A stretch of DNA of 64,000 nt from positions 45,808,796-45,872,795 of the forward strand of contig OX485807.1 of NCBI GenBank assembly GCA_950295325.1, in the 5' to 3' direction. Below are positions 35,001 to 49,733 of the stretch, in pieces (the first letter of the stretch is position 1; every line of letters starts with the position of its first letter). The DNA comes from Polytrichum commune (Eukaryota; Streptophyta; Polytrichopsida; Polytrichales; Polytrichaceae). Under the pieces are notes generated by a model that saw only the letters and a list, made by a program, of their open reading frames with translations, made no database searches and was not told the DNA's origin. The position numbers and the translations under genes are program-made.

Positions 35001-38000
35001 AGGGCATCAGGGAAACCTACGAAATTTATCGAGAGGTTCGTTGCATGCAGTACACCAGTAGACTAAATGTGAAATTACAGATGTGAATTCTTGTCTAGGT
35101 TGTCAAGTTATGTTTGTCAGTGTTTTTTAGTAAATTCTTATATGCCAGGGTGAACTGTAATCTCTGCCCTCATCTTTGAGTCACTTTCTTGATATCAACT
35201 CGTCATATTGAAAGAATGCTTCCCAATTAATTCAATCCCTGTTGTTTTCAGGTCATTTTAAAGTATGCCAAACCTTTTTCTGAAGACATGGTGGCAGAAG
35301 AATTCTTGGCTGTAACAAAGGATGTGGAAACTCCGTTGAGTGACTGGGAGTTAGTGAGGAGCTATTTTGGGAAGTACCATGTACTGCTGGCTGTTCTATC
35401 TTTGCTCCTTGTGCTTGTGCATATATGGTTTGCTCCTCCCAAACTAAGAGCTATTCTCGTCCGCTGGGGGTTTGATCTCCCCGACACCATGGCACAGTTT
35501 ATCTTCTCAGCTGTTGTCGTATTGCAAGTTGAGAATGTTGTGAAGATGATCCACCAGTTTATTCGAGCTCGGTACTGGCAATGTGAGTCTATCTTGTTGC
35601 ACATTGCTTTTGATATGCATACATTCGATATATCAGTTCAGGACTACAGTGTGCAGTTCTTCCCAGTACAACTGTTGAATCCACCTCGTTGTTTCGTTCT
35701 CTCAAGTAAGTGAGGAAGCTGCTCAGCTTCTCTGGAAAGTTCTTATTTTTTCTCCCCAGGAGTGTACTAATGACATACTCTCATCTTTTACCAGATGTAC
35801 AAAATGTCATCATGCTAACTACTTAAAAGCAGTTGGTTAGAGTTCAGCTGTGCATTCTGAGAGATGAGACATAAGAGTGAGTTCTAGAGTAGTGTAGGTG
35901 AGTTTACCGAACAATTTTTATAATTCAGGTTTATAATGTGTCAGAAACGCTGATTTTTCTGTGGTGTAACTGCAGCCGGTGATCATGGAGTGAAGGCACA
36001 AGGAGATGGTTGGCTCATGACAGTGACATTGATTGAAGGAGAATATTTGAGTCCCACTGAAGAATGCTCTTTTGCCAATCCATATGTTGTTTTTACGTGC
36101 AGTGGCAAAAGACGAACAAGTTCTGTCAAATTGCGCACTTTGAACCCCCATTGGCGTGGTATAGTTTCTGTCCCAACCCTCTCAAGTCTCTCATACAGTT
36201 GTCAGACTTCTCAACTTCTGCATTGGTTGCCTACATATTTCTTCCTGTGTGAAGCATTTCACAGCTTGAAGTTCCAGTTCTAGGGGCTCATGTCATTTCC
36301 ATCATCGTACATGCAAGCATGACATGCCTGTCATATCCCATTATGGACGCTCAAGCAGTTGGTTCTCAAGTTTTCAGATTATTGTCGAACTTCACACCTT
36401 GCTTTGAAACTGTTGCACAAGTTATGTTTAGTGGTTGAAGAGAGTTGTCCAGGTGCTCTCGCTTTATGTTTCTTGCAATATTTGCAATGTTAATAAGTTC
36501 TTATCTAATAGAAATCTTGTTATTCTCTGTATAGTGAAGGTGCTCTACAACACTCACCTTGGTTGATTTCTGTCTGCAGAAATTTTTGAGTTTGATGCTA
36601 CAGAAGATCCTCCCTCGACCATGGACGTCGAAGTATTTGATTATGATGGTCCATTCTCTGACGCTGAATCACTTGGCCATGCGGAAATTAATTTCTTAAA
36701 GCAGAGTCCAAATGAACTAGCCGACTTTTGGATCTCTTTGTCTGGGAAGAATGCACGCACTCATGGGTCAAGGCTGCATCTCCGAGTATTTCTAACCAAT
36801 ACTAAACAGTCAGATGCACTACCTGAATATCTTGAGCGAGTAGAGAAGGAGGTTGGAACAAAGGTACACAATTCGTCTCATATCTCATTCAGATTAACTT
36901 GTTTTGAGCCTGGATAAAAAAAGGCTGATTTTTTTAGCCTTCAAATTGATTGAAAAATGGCTGAATTCTTTTGTTGTGAGTGTTCTGTATTACTACCTCT
37001 GCTCTCATTGGTGTTAGGTGGGGTTCCATTGGATTAGTCCGAAAGTAAACATCATGAACTATACATTATAGTTGAAATATTATCTTAGTTACATCCAGTC
37101 CTCAATCCCAAGACACTGAATCGGTCAAAAGGCTGTAAGGTTGATCAGAAGTGGACTTTTCTGTGCAGGTTATGAAGCGTTCTGCGCAAAAGAATGGATC
37201 CTTCCAGAAGCTATTTGCATTGCCAGCTGAAGAGTTTCTCATCAATGACTTTGCATGTGCCATCAAGCGAAAGATTCTTATTCAGGTTAAGGATGTGCTG
37301 AACCATGTATACTCTTTATGCAGCTTCTCCAAGAAATTGGTTGGAGATTTTCTGTCAGTTCCTTACTAGATACAGTTACCAGGGGCCCTGTGGATTTTGG
37401 TGGCATGGTAATTAATGTCAGGGTGATACACTAGGTTTCAAGAAACATCATCTAAATCAATCCTTCTATAGTTATCATGAACACCTTGAATCCATGTGTC
37501 TAATCTTGTTCAGCAGTGTTTTTCGGCTAAGCATACATAGCTTCCTATAGGCGTTTTCATCAAGAAATGTGGACCAGTACTGAGAAGACATTGAATGCAT
37601 TTCAGAGGTTTAGAAGCCTGACTTTAAGTTTGATCTGCTGTAGGGACGTCTCTTTTTGTCACCCCGGTTGCTAGGGTTTTACTCAAACCTATTTGGTATC
37701 AAGACGAAGTTCACATTCATATGGGAAGATATTGAAGAGATTAAAGAGATTTCTGTAGCCATCAACCCTTCTATAGTCATCTTCTTACGCAAGGGCCGGG
37801 GGCTTGATGCCCGAAATGGAGCAAAAGGCACCGATTCAATGGGACGTGTGAAATTCCAGTTCTTGTCATTTGTTCGACCTTCCACTGCTTTCAGGTACTG
37901 GCTACGCTGTTGTTGGTTCCAGTGTTTGAGATGTGAAGTTTACCTTTATATGATTTAAGGAGGTTACATGCATGTATTGTTTACACAACCCAGAACTGAC

Positions 38001-39707
38001 CTATTTACCATTGCGTACAATGTTCATATTTACACAGATATCATGCTTCTGAATACTGGTCTTGTTTTGTCCAGAACAATCACAGCTTTGTGGAAGAACA
38101 GAAAACTGAGCCCAGAGCAGCAGATGGAACTTGTTGCTAACGTTGAAGCGGTTGATAAGAAGTATCTTGAGGGTGAGAGGCAGGCAGACGATGCAGAGTC
38201 TTTTGTTGGAATGGAGGAAGCTCACATGTCCCTAGTGTGTTCTTTCGAAATTCCTCTTACGGTGAGTTAGTTGTCCCACTTTTTCAAGTCGAAGTCCTGG
38301 CAGGTGTAGGTATTCTTACGCATGGAAGGGTAATATCATTTGCTGAGTGTGCTTTAGCTGATTATTGTTTGGTTGAAGTGTGTCTAGTGTGTTTGGTGCC
38401 TTTTCCGGTTATTTTATGACAGTGGGTAGCCCTTTACTTGTGTCCAGTATACAGCTTTCTAAGTCAGGATCAGTGGCGTCCAAGCCTACTAAAGTAACTC
38501 GCTGATAGTGAGGACAAAATCAATCGTTCTACTAACAATTATAGATCTCAAGAAGTTCTTTTTCTTCGACCTGTGTGCTTTGGCTGCTGTATCGGAATAA
38601 TTTCTCTCTTAGGTTATAATGTTCAAGTCGGTTCCTTTAAATTTGAGTTTAATGAGAAACTGTTGAGAACGTGTCTGAAACCCGTCATTATCGACCAAAG
38701 CATGCAAGCTAATATGTTTGTTGATCTTGGCAGATGGAGACTGTTAAGACACTCTTCGAAAAAGGGAAGTTGGAGGAGGTTGTAGCAGAGAAAATGGGTT
38801 ACATAAATTGGAAGAGCTCAGCTTGGGAACGTGTGGACGGTCAACAAGGTTTTGTTGAGCGCCGACAGTTTAGCTATAATCTGAACAGACAGATCAGTCA
38901 GTTTGGGAGTAAAGTTTCTTGTATCCAACAGAGGACAATAGCAGAAAATATGAAGACATGCGTATTTGATGAAGTTTTCACACTTCATGACGTGCCCTTT
39001 GGTGACCACTTCCAGGTACCTTTCTCATGTCGTCGATGGCCTTTTTACTACAGTAGAGGACATAGATTGTATTTGTCGAATTTGAGAAAATGTGCAAAAT
39101 AAATGGTTTAATTTTAGGAAGTATATTTTAGCATACATTATCATCTTAAAGCAAATTATTCCTGTCAAGACTACTTTTATGGGTCCAATGTCTAAATTTA
39201 CGGCTCTCATTTGAAGTCATGTTGGTTTTCCTAATGCGTATCCTTTCCTTAACTAATGTATGATATAACCAGAATATTTGATATGATTTGAATTATAGAA
39301 TGTAAAGCTAGGGTCAACCTACACACAGGATTCATGTTCTCTTGTGACAGAATAATTGGACTGTCAATGGAATTGGGTGGGGATCATTCGGCTATATTCA
39401 CACGGACAAGATATGTTGTTAAATTGGCTTGTTTGTATTCAAATGAAGAGATCAGTCCTCTTAGCCTCGTATATGACCGTATATATGGTGATATCTATAT
39501 CAGGTTCAAGCAAAGCGAGAAATTGAAACATTGTCAACAAATCCAGCGAAAAGTTACGTCAAGGCATCTGTGGGAGTGGCATGGCACAAGAACACAGAGT
39601 TCAAGAAGAGCATCACCAAGAATGTGCATGAGCACATGGCAAAGGAAATCCGTGAGATGATGAATATTAGTGTCAAAGAGGTCAGAGCTCGTGCTAAGAA
39701 ACCGTGA
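32073..39707 (+). CDS. C2 and GRAM domain protein (C2-VASt-C2-GRAM-VASt)
   Basis: Plant membrane protein of the family of Arabidopsis At1g03370/At5g50170. C2 and GRAM domains bind membranes, and VASt domains belong to the StART-like lipid-transfer fold, so a role at membrane contact sites is likely. Thirteen exons join in phase: 32073-32418, 33198-33430, 33646-33845, 34295-34760, 34877-35035, 35252-35582, 35976-36158, 36580-36863, 37169-37285, 37644-37894, 38075-38261, 38734-39015, 39504-39707; 1080 codons. C2A at 1-115 (DPNGLSDPFVRLQLG, WDEDRFSNDFLG); Ser-rich linker to ~305; VASt1 ~310-470 (ATPDVPYGNSF); hydrophobic segment ~510-528 and a second at ~549-560; C2B ~580-730; GRAM ~745-870 (FALPAEEFLINDFACAIKRK); VASt2 ~900-1045. 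The start is the ATG at 32073, directly before the C2 strand MKLHVHVIEGRDL, as in relatives. C2B loop 1 lacks the usual aspartates. Confidence 0.95.
32704..32937. mobile_element. MITE family G inside the first C2/GRAM intron
   Basis: 234 bp with inverted ends CTACACTGATTTGA and the complement of CTACACTGAATTGA, and sub-terminal CTTATTTGGAGTTACACAGG with its inverse CTGTGTGCCTCCAAATAGG. The length is close to the 22743-22974 copy. Confidence 0.7.
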
Positions 39708-41255
39708 AGGGAATGTCTGGTTCTTGACTTAGCAGCAAACAGTGTGACCCAGAGAAGAAGACAAAGTCGTGATGCCCTCTTGGGATTGATAATACCATGC
39801 ACTGGAGGTGTTGGTTTGCCTTTTGGTTTGAGCCAATTAGCATGACCTGCAAACCAAAGTTATGACCTGAAATTGTGACCACTCCGAGTACCAGCTTGAT
39901 TGACACTTACTCAGATATTGATCTAGAGTGAGTACAAATGGAGATTACATTCTAATCATGTGGGCAAGAAGCAGGTGCAACCAATTGCAGTGTCCCTCAG
40001 CCTGGATCTTCTGATATTACACGAGGCCAATGTCCAAGGATGACAGCAGTTTTTCTCCTTGTCAAGAAAAGAGGAATTCTAACATGCATCCAGACAAGTG
40101 CAGAATTTGTACAGGAGGGAAAGCACACGTGAAAAGATCCATACGTGCTGCAGGTCCAAGTAATTTTGGTGATGACATGTGCATAGTTACTCATCTATTA
40201 TTGGACATCTTTACGAAGAAGCGCAGCCTAATCTGGCCTCCACGGGCAGCTCTATTATTTACAACATTTAAACTAACGACTGGGTGAAGTGGGCAAGATC
40301 ATTACCCTCTCAAGTATACGGGAAGTATCATCCTACGGAAGAAAGCAGACCTGGACCTTATCTGAGACAGTAAAGGTGGGAAGAGAATAAATTTGCAGAA
40401 GAGTTTCATAAGACGAATTCATCTGTTACCATATCATCAAGATAGACAGGGACGAAGTTCTTGTTGACCAGCAGTAGGCATGCCTGAAATTTTAGTCCAT
40501 TCTTTTTCTCTGTGTTCATTGTTTCAATCTTTGTTCATTCCAGCACTTCTGTCCAGCCATCTATCTCCTTCAGCTTGTTCTAGCCGGTCCTACTTCATTA
40601 TCTTTCCATTTTAGATTTGTCACTTGTTGTTCTAAAGACGATTTTTCAGATATTTATTGTGTGTCTAGTTTTCAGGATCTTCACTGGCACCTTACATCCC
40701 ATCTGTATGGGATAGTCAAACGCACTTGACATAATAGGAGTCTTCTAAATGTAGCTGCCCTTTCCCTTCTTGGGAAATACCAGCTGCTCCGGTGCATCCA
40801 TGTTGAAGCCCTCCTCTTTGAGGTGCTGAGTGTAAGATAGAGTTCCGAGTGAGGCAGTTTGCAAATATAGGTTAAGATTTTCAACTTCTGTCATCACTCA
40901 ATTATAATATTCATTCAAAAGGATTGGTCCCACTTCAGATTCCGAGATTTGTGGGGAGTCAACTCAGTGGTTACGTTGTAAGAGCTCAAGTGGTGACACC
41001 ATTGTTTTTGGAGGATTTTTTCACAAGCTTGATTGGTGTTCACATGTGCAACCTTTGATGTGGTGGTTGTCATGCTAAGCGATTCTGCTGACCTGGCTAT
41101 TCTTGAACGGATATAAGGAGGCACATCATCATTGTAATTGATGACTATGCCATGGCCTGACCACTACATCTGGTAATGGACTTATGTTGCCACGCCATTG
41201 GTTGTAGTATGCACCTAGTGCCTACCTCACTGCTTCCGTTGCTTAGCATACCTGG
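39708..41255. other. C2/GRAM 3' UTR and intergenic DNA
   Basis: The 3' UTR probably covers 39708 to about 40300. A plus-strand ATG frame at 40030-40287 (85 codons) lies in it and looks like no known protein. Nothing else is supported up to 41255. Confidence 0.4.
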
Positions 41256-41267
41256 GTGCCTACTATA

Positions 41268-41700
41268 GCATGTGGCAAGGCTCCTCGCAATCATTACGTA
41301 GCTCATAATCATACAATTTCTTTGTCTCGTTGCAGGGACCCACAACCTCAAGGATCAAAATGGCATTGCAGGTATCGTATTTTTGATGTTTGTTCAATGG
41401 CAAGGCTCCTCGCATCCATTACCCTAGTTCATGATTGCACAACCTTGAGGTATCAAAGTGGCACTGGAGGTATCGGAACTTTGAAGTCTATTATGTGACA
41501 AGGCTCCTCACACCATTACCTACTTCATTCGATTGAAGTATCTAATCACATAAAAAATTGTGTTAACAGATTGATACTCGTCTACTTTCTCTACAATCTC
41601 TTCAGTGGCACCGGAGGTATCGGAGCTTTGAAGTCTATTCTGTGGCAAGGCTCCTGACCTCCATTACCTAGTTCATTCTTTTGAAGTATCAAGTTATAAA
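41268..41700 (+). repeat. Degenerate tandem repeat, about 3-4 copies, period ~100-145 bp
   Basis: GGCAAGGCTCCTCGCA recurs at 41272, 41400, 41499 (GACAAGG variant) and 41644. The companion phrase GGCA.TGGAGGTATCGGAACTT recurs at about 41360, 41460 and 41607. Unit length is irregular. No coding sense is seen in it. Confidence 0.75.
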
Positions 41701-43241
41701 TAAAGTTCTTGAAATAGATTGATAGCCATCTGCTTCAGTACTACCAATTCAGTGGTGCGTTGTGCTTGATTGTCCAATGATTGGATCCAGCTCCATGAAT
41801 CTTCTTTCCACGATGGTTTGCAGATTGGTTTCATTAGAGCACGTGTTTTTAACAACTTCTGCACTTTTCTCAACTGTATGCGTGGCTTTAATTCCGAATA
41901 GAATCTACCAATCCTCCTGAGCCTCACAATTGATTCACCTGACCTTTTACGAATCTGCTCCTCTCCTCTCCGTTGTTGTCATGTGTTCCCAGAGGGATAT
42001 CCTTTGTCATGTTGGGATTGATGAGGCTCGGGTCCTGTTATTGCGTTGGATGAAGGTCAGGAGTGCAATTTGCAGCCTCAAATTACATCCACACCTGCAG
42101 AGGGGGGAAATGGCTTGTCAAACTTCTTGGGGAAAAGAGACTGCGTTGTGTGCTGCTGCGACTCAGTGTGATGGTAAAAATTCCTCTACATCTTCAAAAT
42201 CTGTTCAAGCAGAGTGAACTTACCCTATGACCAGTTTTCAGATACGAGTTGGGAATTGTAATTTGCTTGCAACTAGCAACATGCTGCCTTTCCTTATGAT
42301 ACTGGAAGCACCCGGAACGATTACATTTAGGTCTTAAGATCAGTGAAAGAAAAATTGGGTTGTGAAGCTCAAAGAGATTGACGTGATGGCATGCTCTACT
42401 TGATGCTGATATAAACTGCATGCATAAAGTTGTTGCTCATTCCAAGGCATTTTAAGACCCATGTCGAAGTTTGTTGGTCCAAACTTATTCGAAGCTGATT
42501 CCATGGCATATTAAGGTTTGGACTAGCTTCCAATTGAATAAATCATGAGTCTGACGATCGACAAAGTCCCTTGTTTGGCTGGTGACAAGTTGAACAATGT
42601 ACTTTGTAGATCATCAGAAAAATATTTGCTTCCATCGAAAGCTGACCCTAGTCTTAAAAGGCCTTGGATCAACTTGAAATAACTTGGACCAACGATTTCC
42701 AACACGAGTCAATGCTTTGCAATGAGCAACAAATTCATGTGTGATGTTTTCATGAGGACGAGGTAGAGCATGCAAAGACATCAATCATTGTGAGGTACAA
42801 ATAATCTTTCTCTTTCTCTAGTCTTGAGGCCTCTGTACTATGTTATCACTAAAGCATATCACATGATTAAGCAATAGTTTATGTGCTTTGCTTTGTGGGA
42901 AAAGAACTAGGGGTGGTCTTTGAAATGGGCCAAAATTTGGCAACCAATTTATTTTAGCCACAAATGGTTGATAATAACTCGGTCATCAAGTGGAGTCCAG
43001 TTGCAAGTGACTAATAAACAAACAAGTAGAGGTTTGTACTCTTACATTTTTTTAGACAAAAAATTTATGCAATTCACCTTCACATCAATCACATAGGGCA
43101 TCCTTGAGAACCTTCAACTCAATGACACTTAACAACCGCAAATATGAGTCGCTTTGATAAGTGGTGGCTCTTCTTGAACCAACCCTCGTTTTGCACATAC
43201 AAGTTGCTCACATACTCACTTGTTGTAACTTACAATGCCCA
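41701..43241. other. Intergenic, no gene recognised
   Basis: Opposed open frames of about 77 (minus, 41694-41927) and 95 codons (plus, 41930-42217) are unrecognised and do not join to larger frames. AAGTTGTTGCTCATT...AATGAGCAACAAATTCATG (42427 and 42720) is a loose inverted pair about 290 bp apart. Confidence 0.35.
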
Positions 43242-43640
43242 TCAATTGTTTGCCAGATCCCAACAAGTTTTGAGTTCCTTTGATTCAAGATCCCCAACTA
43301 AAGCAAATGGTTTTTTCTCACCGGCACTAGTTTCATTCATTGCACTTAGTATTTGAATGCCCTTAACCACTAGTGCTTGATGGTGTGATACAGTCAAGAG
43401 AATAGACTTCCCTATACATGCTTGTGATTGGGGATGATTACTAAACTGAGCTCCCTTCCTTCGACACCAATTTTGCATATGTATGATAGACACGAGGTAA
43501 TTTAATTTTTTTTTGGCAAAGAGGTTGTGGATTGTGTTCTTGGAATGATCTCTAGTTGTGAATTCAAACTCTTTACAACACTCCATACAATACACCTTTA
43601 CTATACCCATAAATTTTAGTCCGAAGACCTTAAGTGTCAT
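43242..43640 (-). pseudogene. Decayed reading frame with zinc-finger-like N-terminus
   Basis: A 132-codon minus-strand frame. The segment MGIVKVYCMECCKEFEFTTR followed by DHSKNTIHNLF...HMQNWCRRKG has the spacing of a Cys/His zinc-binding unit, and the remainder (HPQSQACIGKSILLTVSHHQ) is not low-complexity. Its first codon is TTG-like or the frame is open at its 5' side, and it stops right after CWDLANN, so no complete gene is evident. It resembles N-terminal domains of multicopy proteins in seed-free plants, but I cannot name the family. It could be a transposon-protein fragment. Confidence 0.35.
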
Positions 43641-46389
43641 TGGTGATCCTCTAGGATTATTAGTTTCAAATCTTTCCCAAGTTTTTTATTGGCCAACAAG
43701 TGTCTAGTCATAACCTCAACCCTCACAAATGTGGACTTTAGGTGAGTGTTACATGGTCAATGCTCCCATCACTAACTCTAGAATCAACAAGTGGAGGCAA
43801 TGGTTGGTTAGAGTCATCAAAAGAGGTAAGATCTTGGATTTTGGTCTCCTGCTATGCACTCTAGAGTTGTTGGGAGTAAAAAATAAGATCTTGGTCAACC
43901 ACATGCATGCACTTTTTGGATTCAATGTTGAGATCAGCTAGTGGCAGAATGTATCATCTGAAGAAACTTTATTGAGCCCCTCAAGCTTGTAACTAATCAT
44001 GCATCTATTTTCAATATCTAAAAATAAAAAAGGCCAATATACAATTTGAATACCTTGAAGTAGTGGTATGCGTTTTGCATATGTGTCACCCTCAACACAC
44101 TTGCAAGATCCAGTAAGTTATGGACTAACATAGGCATCACCAAGTGAGAACAATTTCAATGTCAAAGACATTGCAAACCTGATTTATAACCAACAACCTC
44201 ACTAGAACCGAGTACCTTGAGTTGTGGTTGGTATTGCTCACACAAACATCTCATGTTGACATCGCCCCCTCCTTCTACATTGATAGTGCTCCCCCAAAAA
44301 TGCAAAAATCACAAGAAGAATTCAAAATTCCTTATCCTACCCATATACCAAGCGAGCAAAAAACTAGAAGTAATAAAGATGAAGCTTGAAATGATTGAAC
44401 CTGAGGAGTGCAACTATATGCATGCACCTATTATCCAACCTTCAATATTCAACCATGAACATTCACCAAGTTCTCTAGATGGTGGGAGTTGGCACAAACT
44501 ATAAAACTTTGAAGAGCTCCCACAAATCCTAACTAGAAACCCACAACGCCAAACATAATGCGCAAACCCATTGGGAGCCCTTCCCGCATTTAACCTGCTA
44601 GATTACATCCAACTACCAGAAGGCATCCATGAGATGCCATCAGGTGGTGCTCATCTATAGAGTGGGGCCCTAATACATGTTATACAAATTCCCCACTAGA
44701 TTTAACCCTATGGTATGTTAGTTATAAAACTTCTCTAACATGATCAATTTATTTATACCATGAAGCTCAATATATAACTCAAGCTTTGTTACAAGTATGG
44801 GTTTTCTAATTTGTAGGTCACAACTATAAAGTGGACCCTATATTTGTTCTCACATAGATTTCTAAAATAGGGAGTGATCCCCTTCGACTGGGGGGTGGAC
44901 TCTTCAAATCTAACTTAAGTGATGTGCGTGGGTTACTAATAGCATACGTAGAGAGAAAAAAATGCATACATACTAATAGCATGCTAGAAAATGGACTCAT
45001 ATATCTAGTATAACATTGTCCACTCAACAACTCGTACCTCATGCCCGTGAAGATATGGAGGCTTGCAATTGATAACAATTCAATTGTGCAAGAGAAGTGT
45101 TTGATCCTCTCCTATGAAAGTAAGCTTTTGTGCTCATTCAATGCCAACATTCTCTATGACAAAGCCAATAAAATAAAACAATCCTTTCAACTTCTGAATA
45201 TAGTCCTACCTCTTTAATATGACATGTTTAGGAAATGAGAAAACTATCATATTATTGAGGTGTCACATATTCAATAATATGACAAACTGGACCTCTTTGT
45301 CATATTAACAAGGTACTTCATGAAAACAAACGCTAGATATTTTGCCACATGTAAAAAACATTCTTTCAAATGTCTTTGTCAAGTATGCAAATTTCTTTCA
45401 TGAAATCTATGTGGACTTGAAGAAGGAATCAATAATCCAGTGATGTTGCCACTTCAAGTTAGCAACATGTATCTTAGTGAGCTTCTCCAATATGGCTTGT
45501 AGTTTCATTATGCCTCCACGAGTAAACTCTAATGGGTTGTCCATAAAAAAATTAGCTAATAATAATGCATGATGTTGAGCCTATGCCAGTTTCACATAGG
45601 TGAAGGTCTCTCATCAACATCTAAAGAGTCCAAGGGCTTTGCATTAAAGTCAAAACTACGTGGCTTTATTCTTTGTCTCAAGGCCATATGAACCAACTCT
45701 GACATGAAATATTCAACTTAATATCAATAGCTTTTCAACAATGTGTAGATGAGGAAGATTGGATTAGAACTAACCTTAAAATGTGCAAAAATAGATCAAT
45801 TTCTAGAAATCAATTGCAAAAACTAAACTTGACTTCAAATGCTCATAACTCTACCGATACAACTTAGAATTGGACAAAACTACCACCAAAAGAGATGAAA
45901 TTCCAAGAGCTTTCCAACAATATGTAGATCAAAGCAATTTCATAAACATTGAGTTCAAAATGCTCAAGAACAAACTATGCACAAAGGTTTAGGGGTTAGG
46001 TGAAAACTACTACGAAAAAAATAAAAGCTAACGAGTCTCTTGATTAGCTTTTGAGATAAGGAGCCTAGTTCCTTCATTTCCCATGTTTTAATAATATTTT
46101 ACATTGAAACTTCTTTTATTCACATTTCATACATGAAAGTTACATGAATCTAATATTAATTATATACTTTATACATGTGTGGGACCCTCCATATATGCAT
46201 TTATCACCTCTATAATGTGACATACTGGGAGTCTAGGAGTATCGTATTAACAATGTCACAGTGGTATTATAAAGGCATATTTTAACTAGAAAGTTTGGTT
46301 CACAACATTTGTGTTATTATATCGAGGTTTTGGTACTATCGAGTGTCATATTTTAAAGGTAGGATTGTATCACTCTACAAATTTATTGA
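43641..46389. other. Intergenic, no gene seen
   Basis: AT-rich with open frames under 100 codons. CATATTATTGAGGTGTCACATATTCAATAATATG (about 45247-45280) is a local inverted pair. No protein, RNA gene or MITE with clear ends was recognised. Confidence 0.4.
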
Positions 46390-46552
46390 TTTTTTTTTTT
46401 TTTTTTTTGAGAAACATAAGAGACGCTTGACCACATGACTAGTTTTTCATTAAGTAGAGAGACAATTACATGGCTGGGAATCGAACCGTGAACCATTTCA
46501 TTCACATTGGGTACCTTTTCAATATCATCCGGTAGTTTAGGGTCATCTTGGA
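46390..46552 (-). mobile_element. tRNA-derived SINE, copy 1
   Basis: Read on the minus strand it starts GTCCAAGATGACCCTAAACT, carries a perfect Pol III B-box (GGTTCGATTCC, complement of 46477-46487) with an A-box-like stretch ~35 bp upstream, and ends in a poly(A) tail (T run 46390-46408). Copy 2 at 51325-51510 has the same head, body and A-rich tail. The head-to-tail order B-box, body, poly(A) is that of a SINE. Confidence 0.8.
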
Positions 46553-46779
46553 CCAGAATTTATGAAAATTCGGACATGCCTCAAATTGTGGACCGGTGCG
46601 TAGTAAGTTAAGTCACCAGTCAGGGTCCCACTGTCACGGGCCCACCATATATGATGACGTGGCACACGGACCCGTCCTCCATTGGCTACGTGGAGTGCTT
46701 CGTGGCAGGTGACTCGACAGCATCGGAAGCCTAGTTCGTTTCTTCCTTTCTTCGCAGCAATTCCTCGGAGGTGACGAAG

Positions 46780-46849
46780 CTTCCCTTCTCTCCTCTTTCG
46801 CTCTCTCTTTCGCTATCGCTTTCTCTGTTCTCTTTCTCTTTCCCTTCTC
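46780..46849 (+). promoter_or_regulatory. Pyrimidine patch (CT-rich) of the RAB5 gene promoter/leader
   Basis: About 70 nt almost wholly C and T (CTCTCTTTCGCTATCGC etc.), 370 bp before the start codon. CT patches near plant transcription starts are common in broadly expressed genes. The leader downstream probably has an intron: acceptor TTTTTTGGTAG at about 47201, candidate donors CAGGTGAG at 47033 or CAGGTTTG at 47152. Confidence 0.6.
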
Positions 46850-47219
46850 GTGTTGCAATTGTTGCTAGCGATCGCTGCCTAAATCCTTGCTAGGTAAATC
46901 ATTGTCACGGCTTCTATCGCCGTTCTCTGCAATCTCTCGTTGCTCTCTGCGTCTCGTCACAGCTTCCGGGAGCTTTTTCTCACACCCTTTTGTCGTTGCG
47001 TGCTGTTTGAGCTTTCAAACAATTTCTGAGCAGGTGAGAAACGGAGTTAATCCGTTAGGGTACTCATGCGTGCCTTCCGTGGAGATTAGGGTTTTGTTGG
47101 ATCCTGTTGTGAATGAATTGGCCGTGATGGTCGAAGTCCTGAATTTGAACAGGTTTGTTTGCTAGGGTTTCTGATGGTTGGTAAAAATGTTTTTTTGGTA
47201 GGAGGAAGGTGACGTTGCG

Positions 47220-49733
<2,514 letters not shown>

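Noticed and set aside
40030-40287. 85-codon ATG frame after the C2/GRAM stop
   Set aside because: It lies in the probable 3' UTR, with no recognisable domain, splice support or repeated occurrence.
46477-46487. Possible tRNA gene from the B-box match
   Set aside because: No acceptor or anticodon stems can be folded around it and it continues into a poly(A) tail, so it is a SINE head.
46634-46858. Minus-strand Arg/Lys/Glu-rich 74-codon frame
   Set aside because: It is the complement of the CT-rich promoter patch of the RAB5 gene.
46887-47165. 92-codon open frame upstream of the RAB5 start
   Set aside because: It begins at TTG, not ATG, and spans probable leader splice sites; it is best read as 5' UTR.
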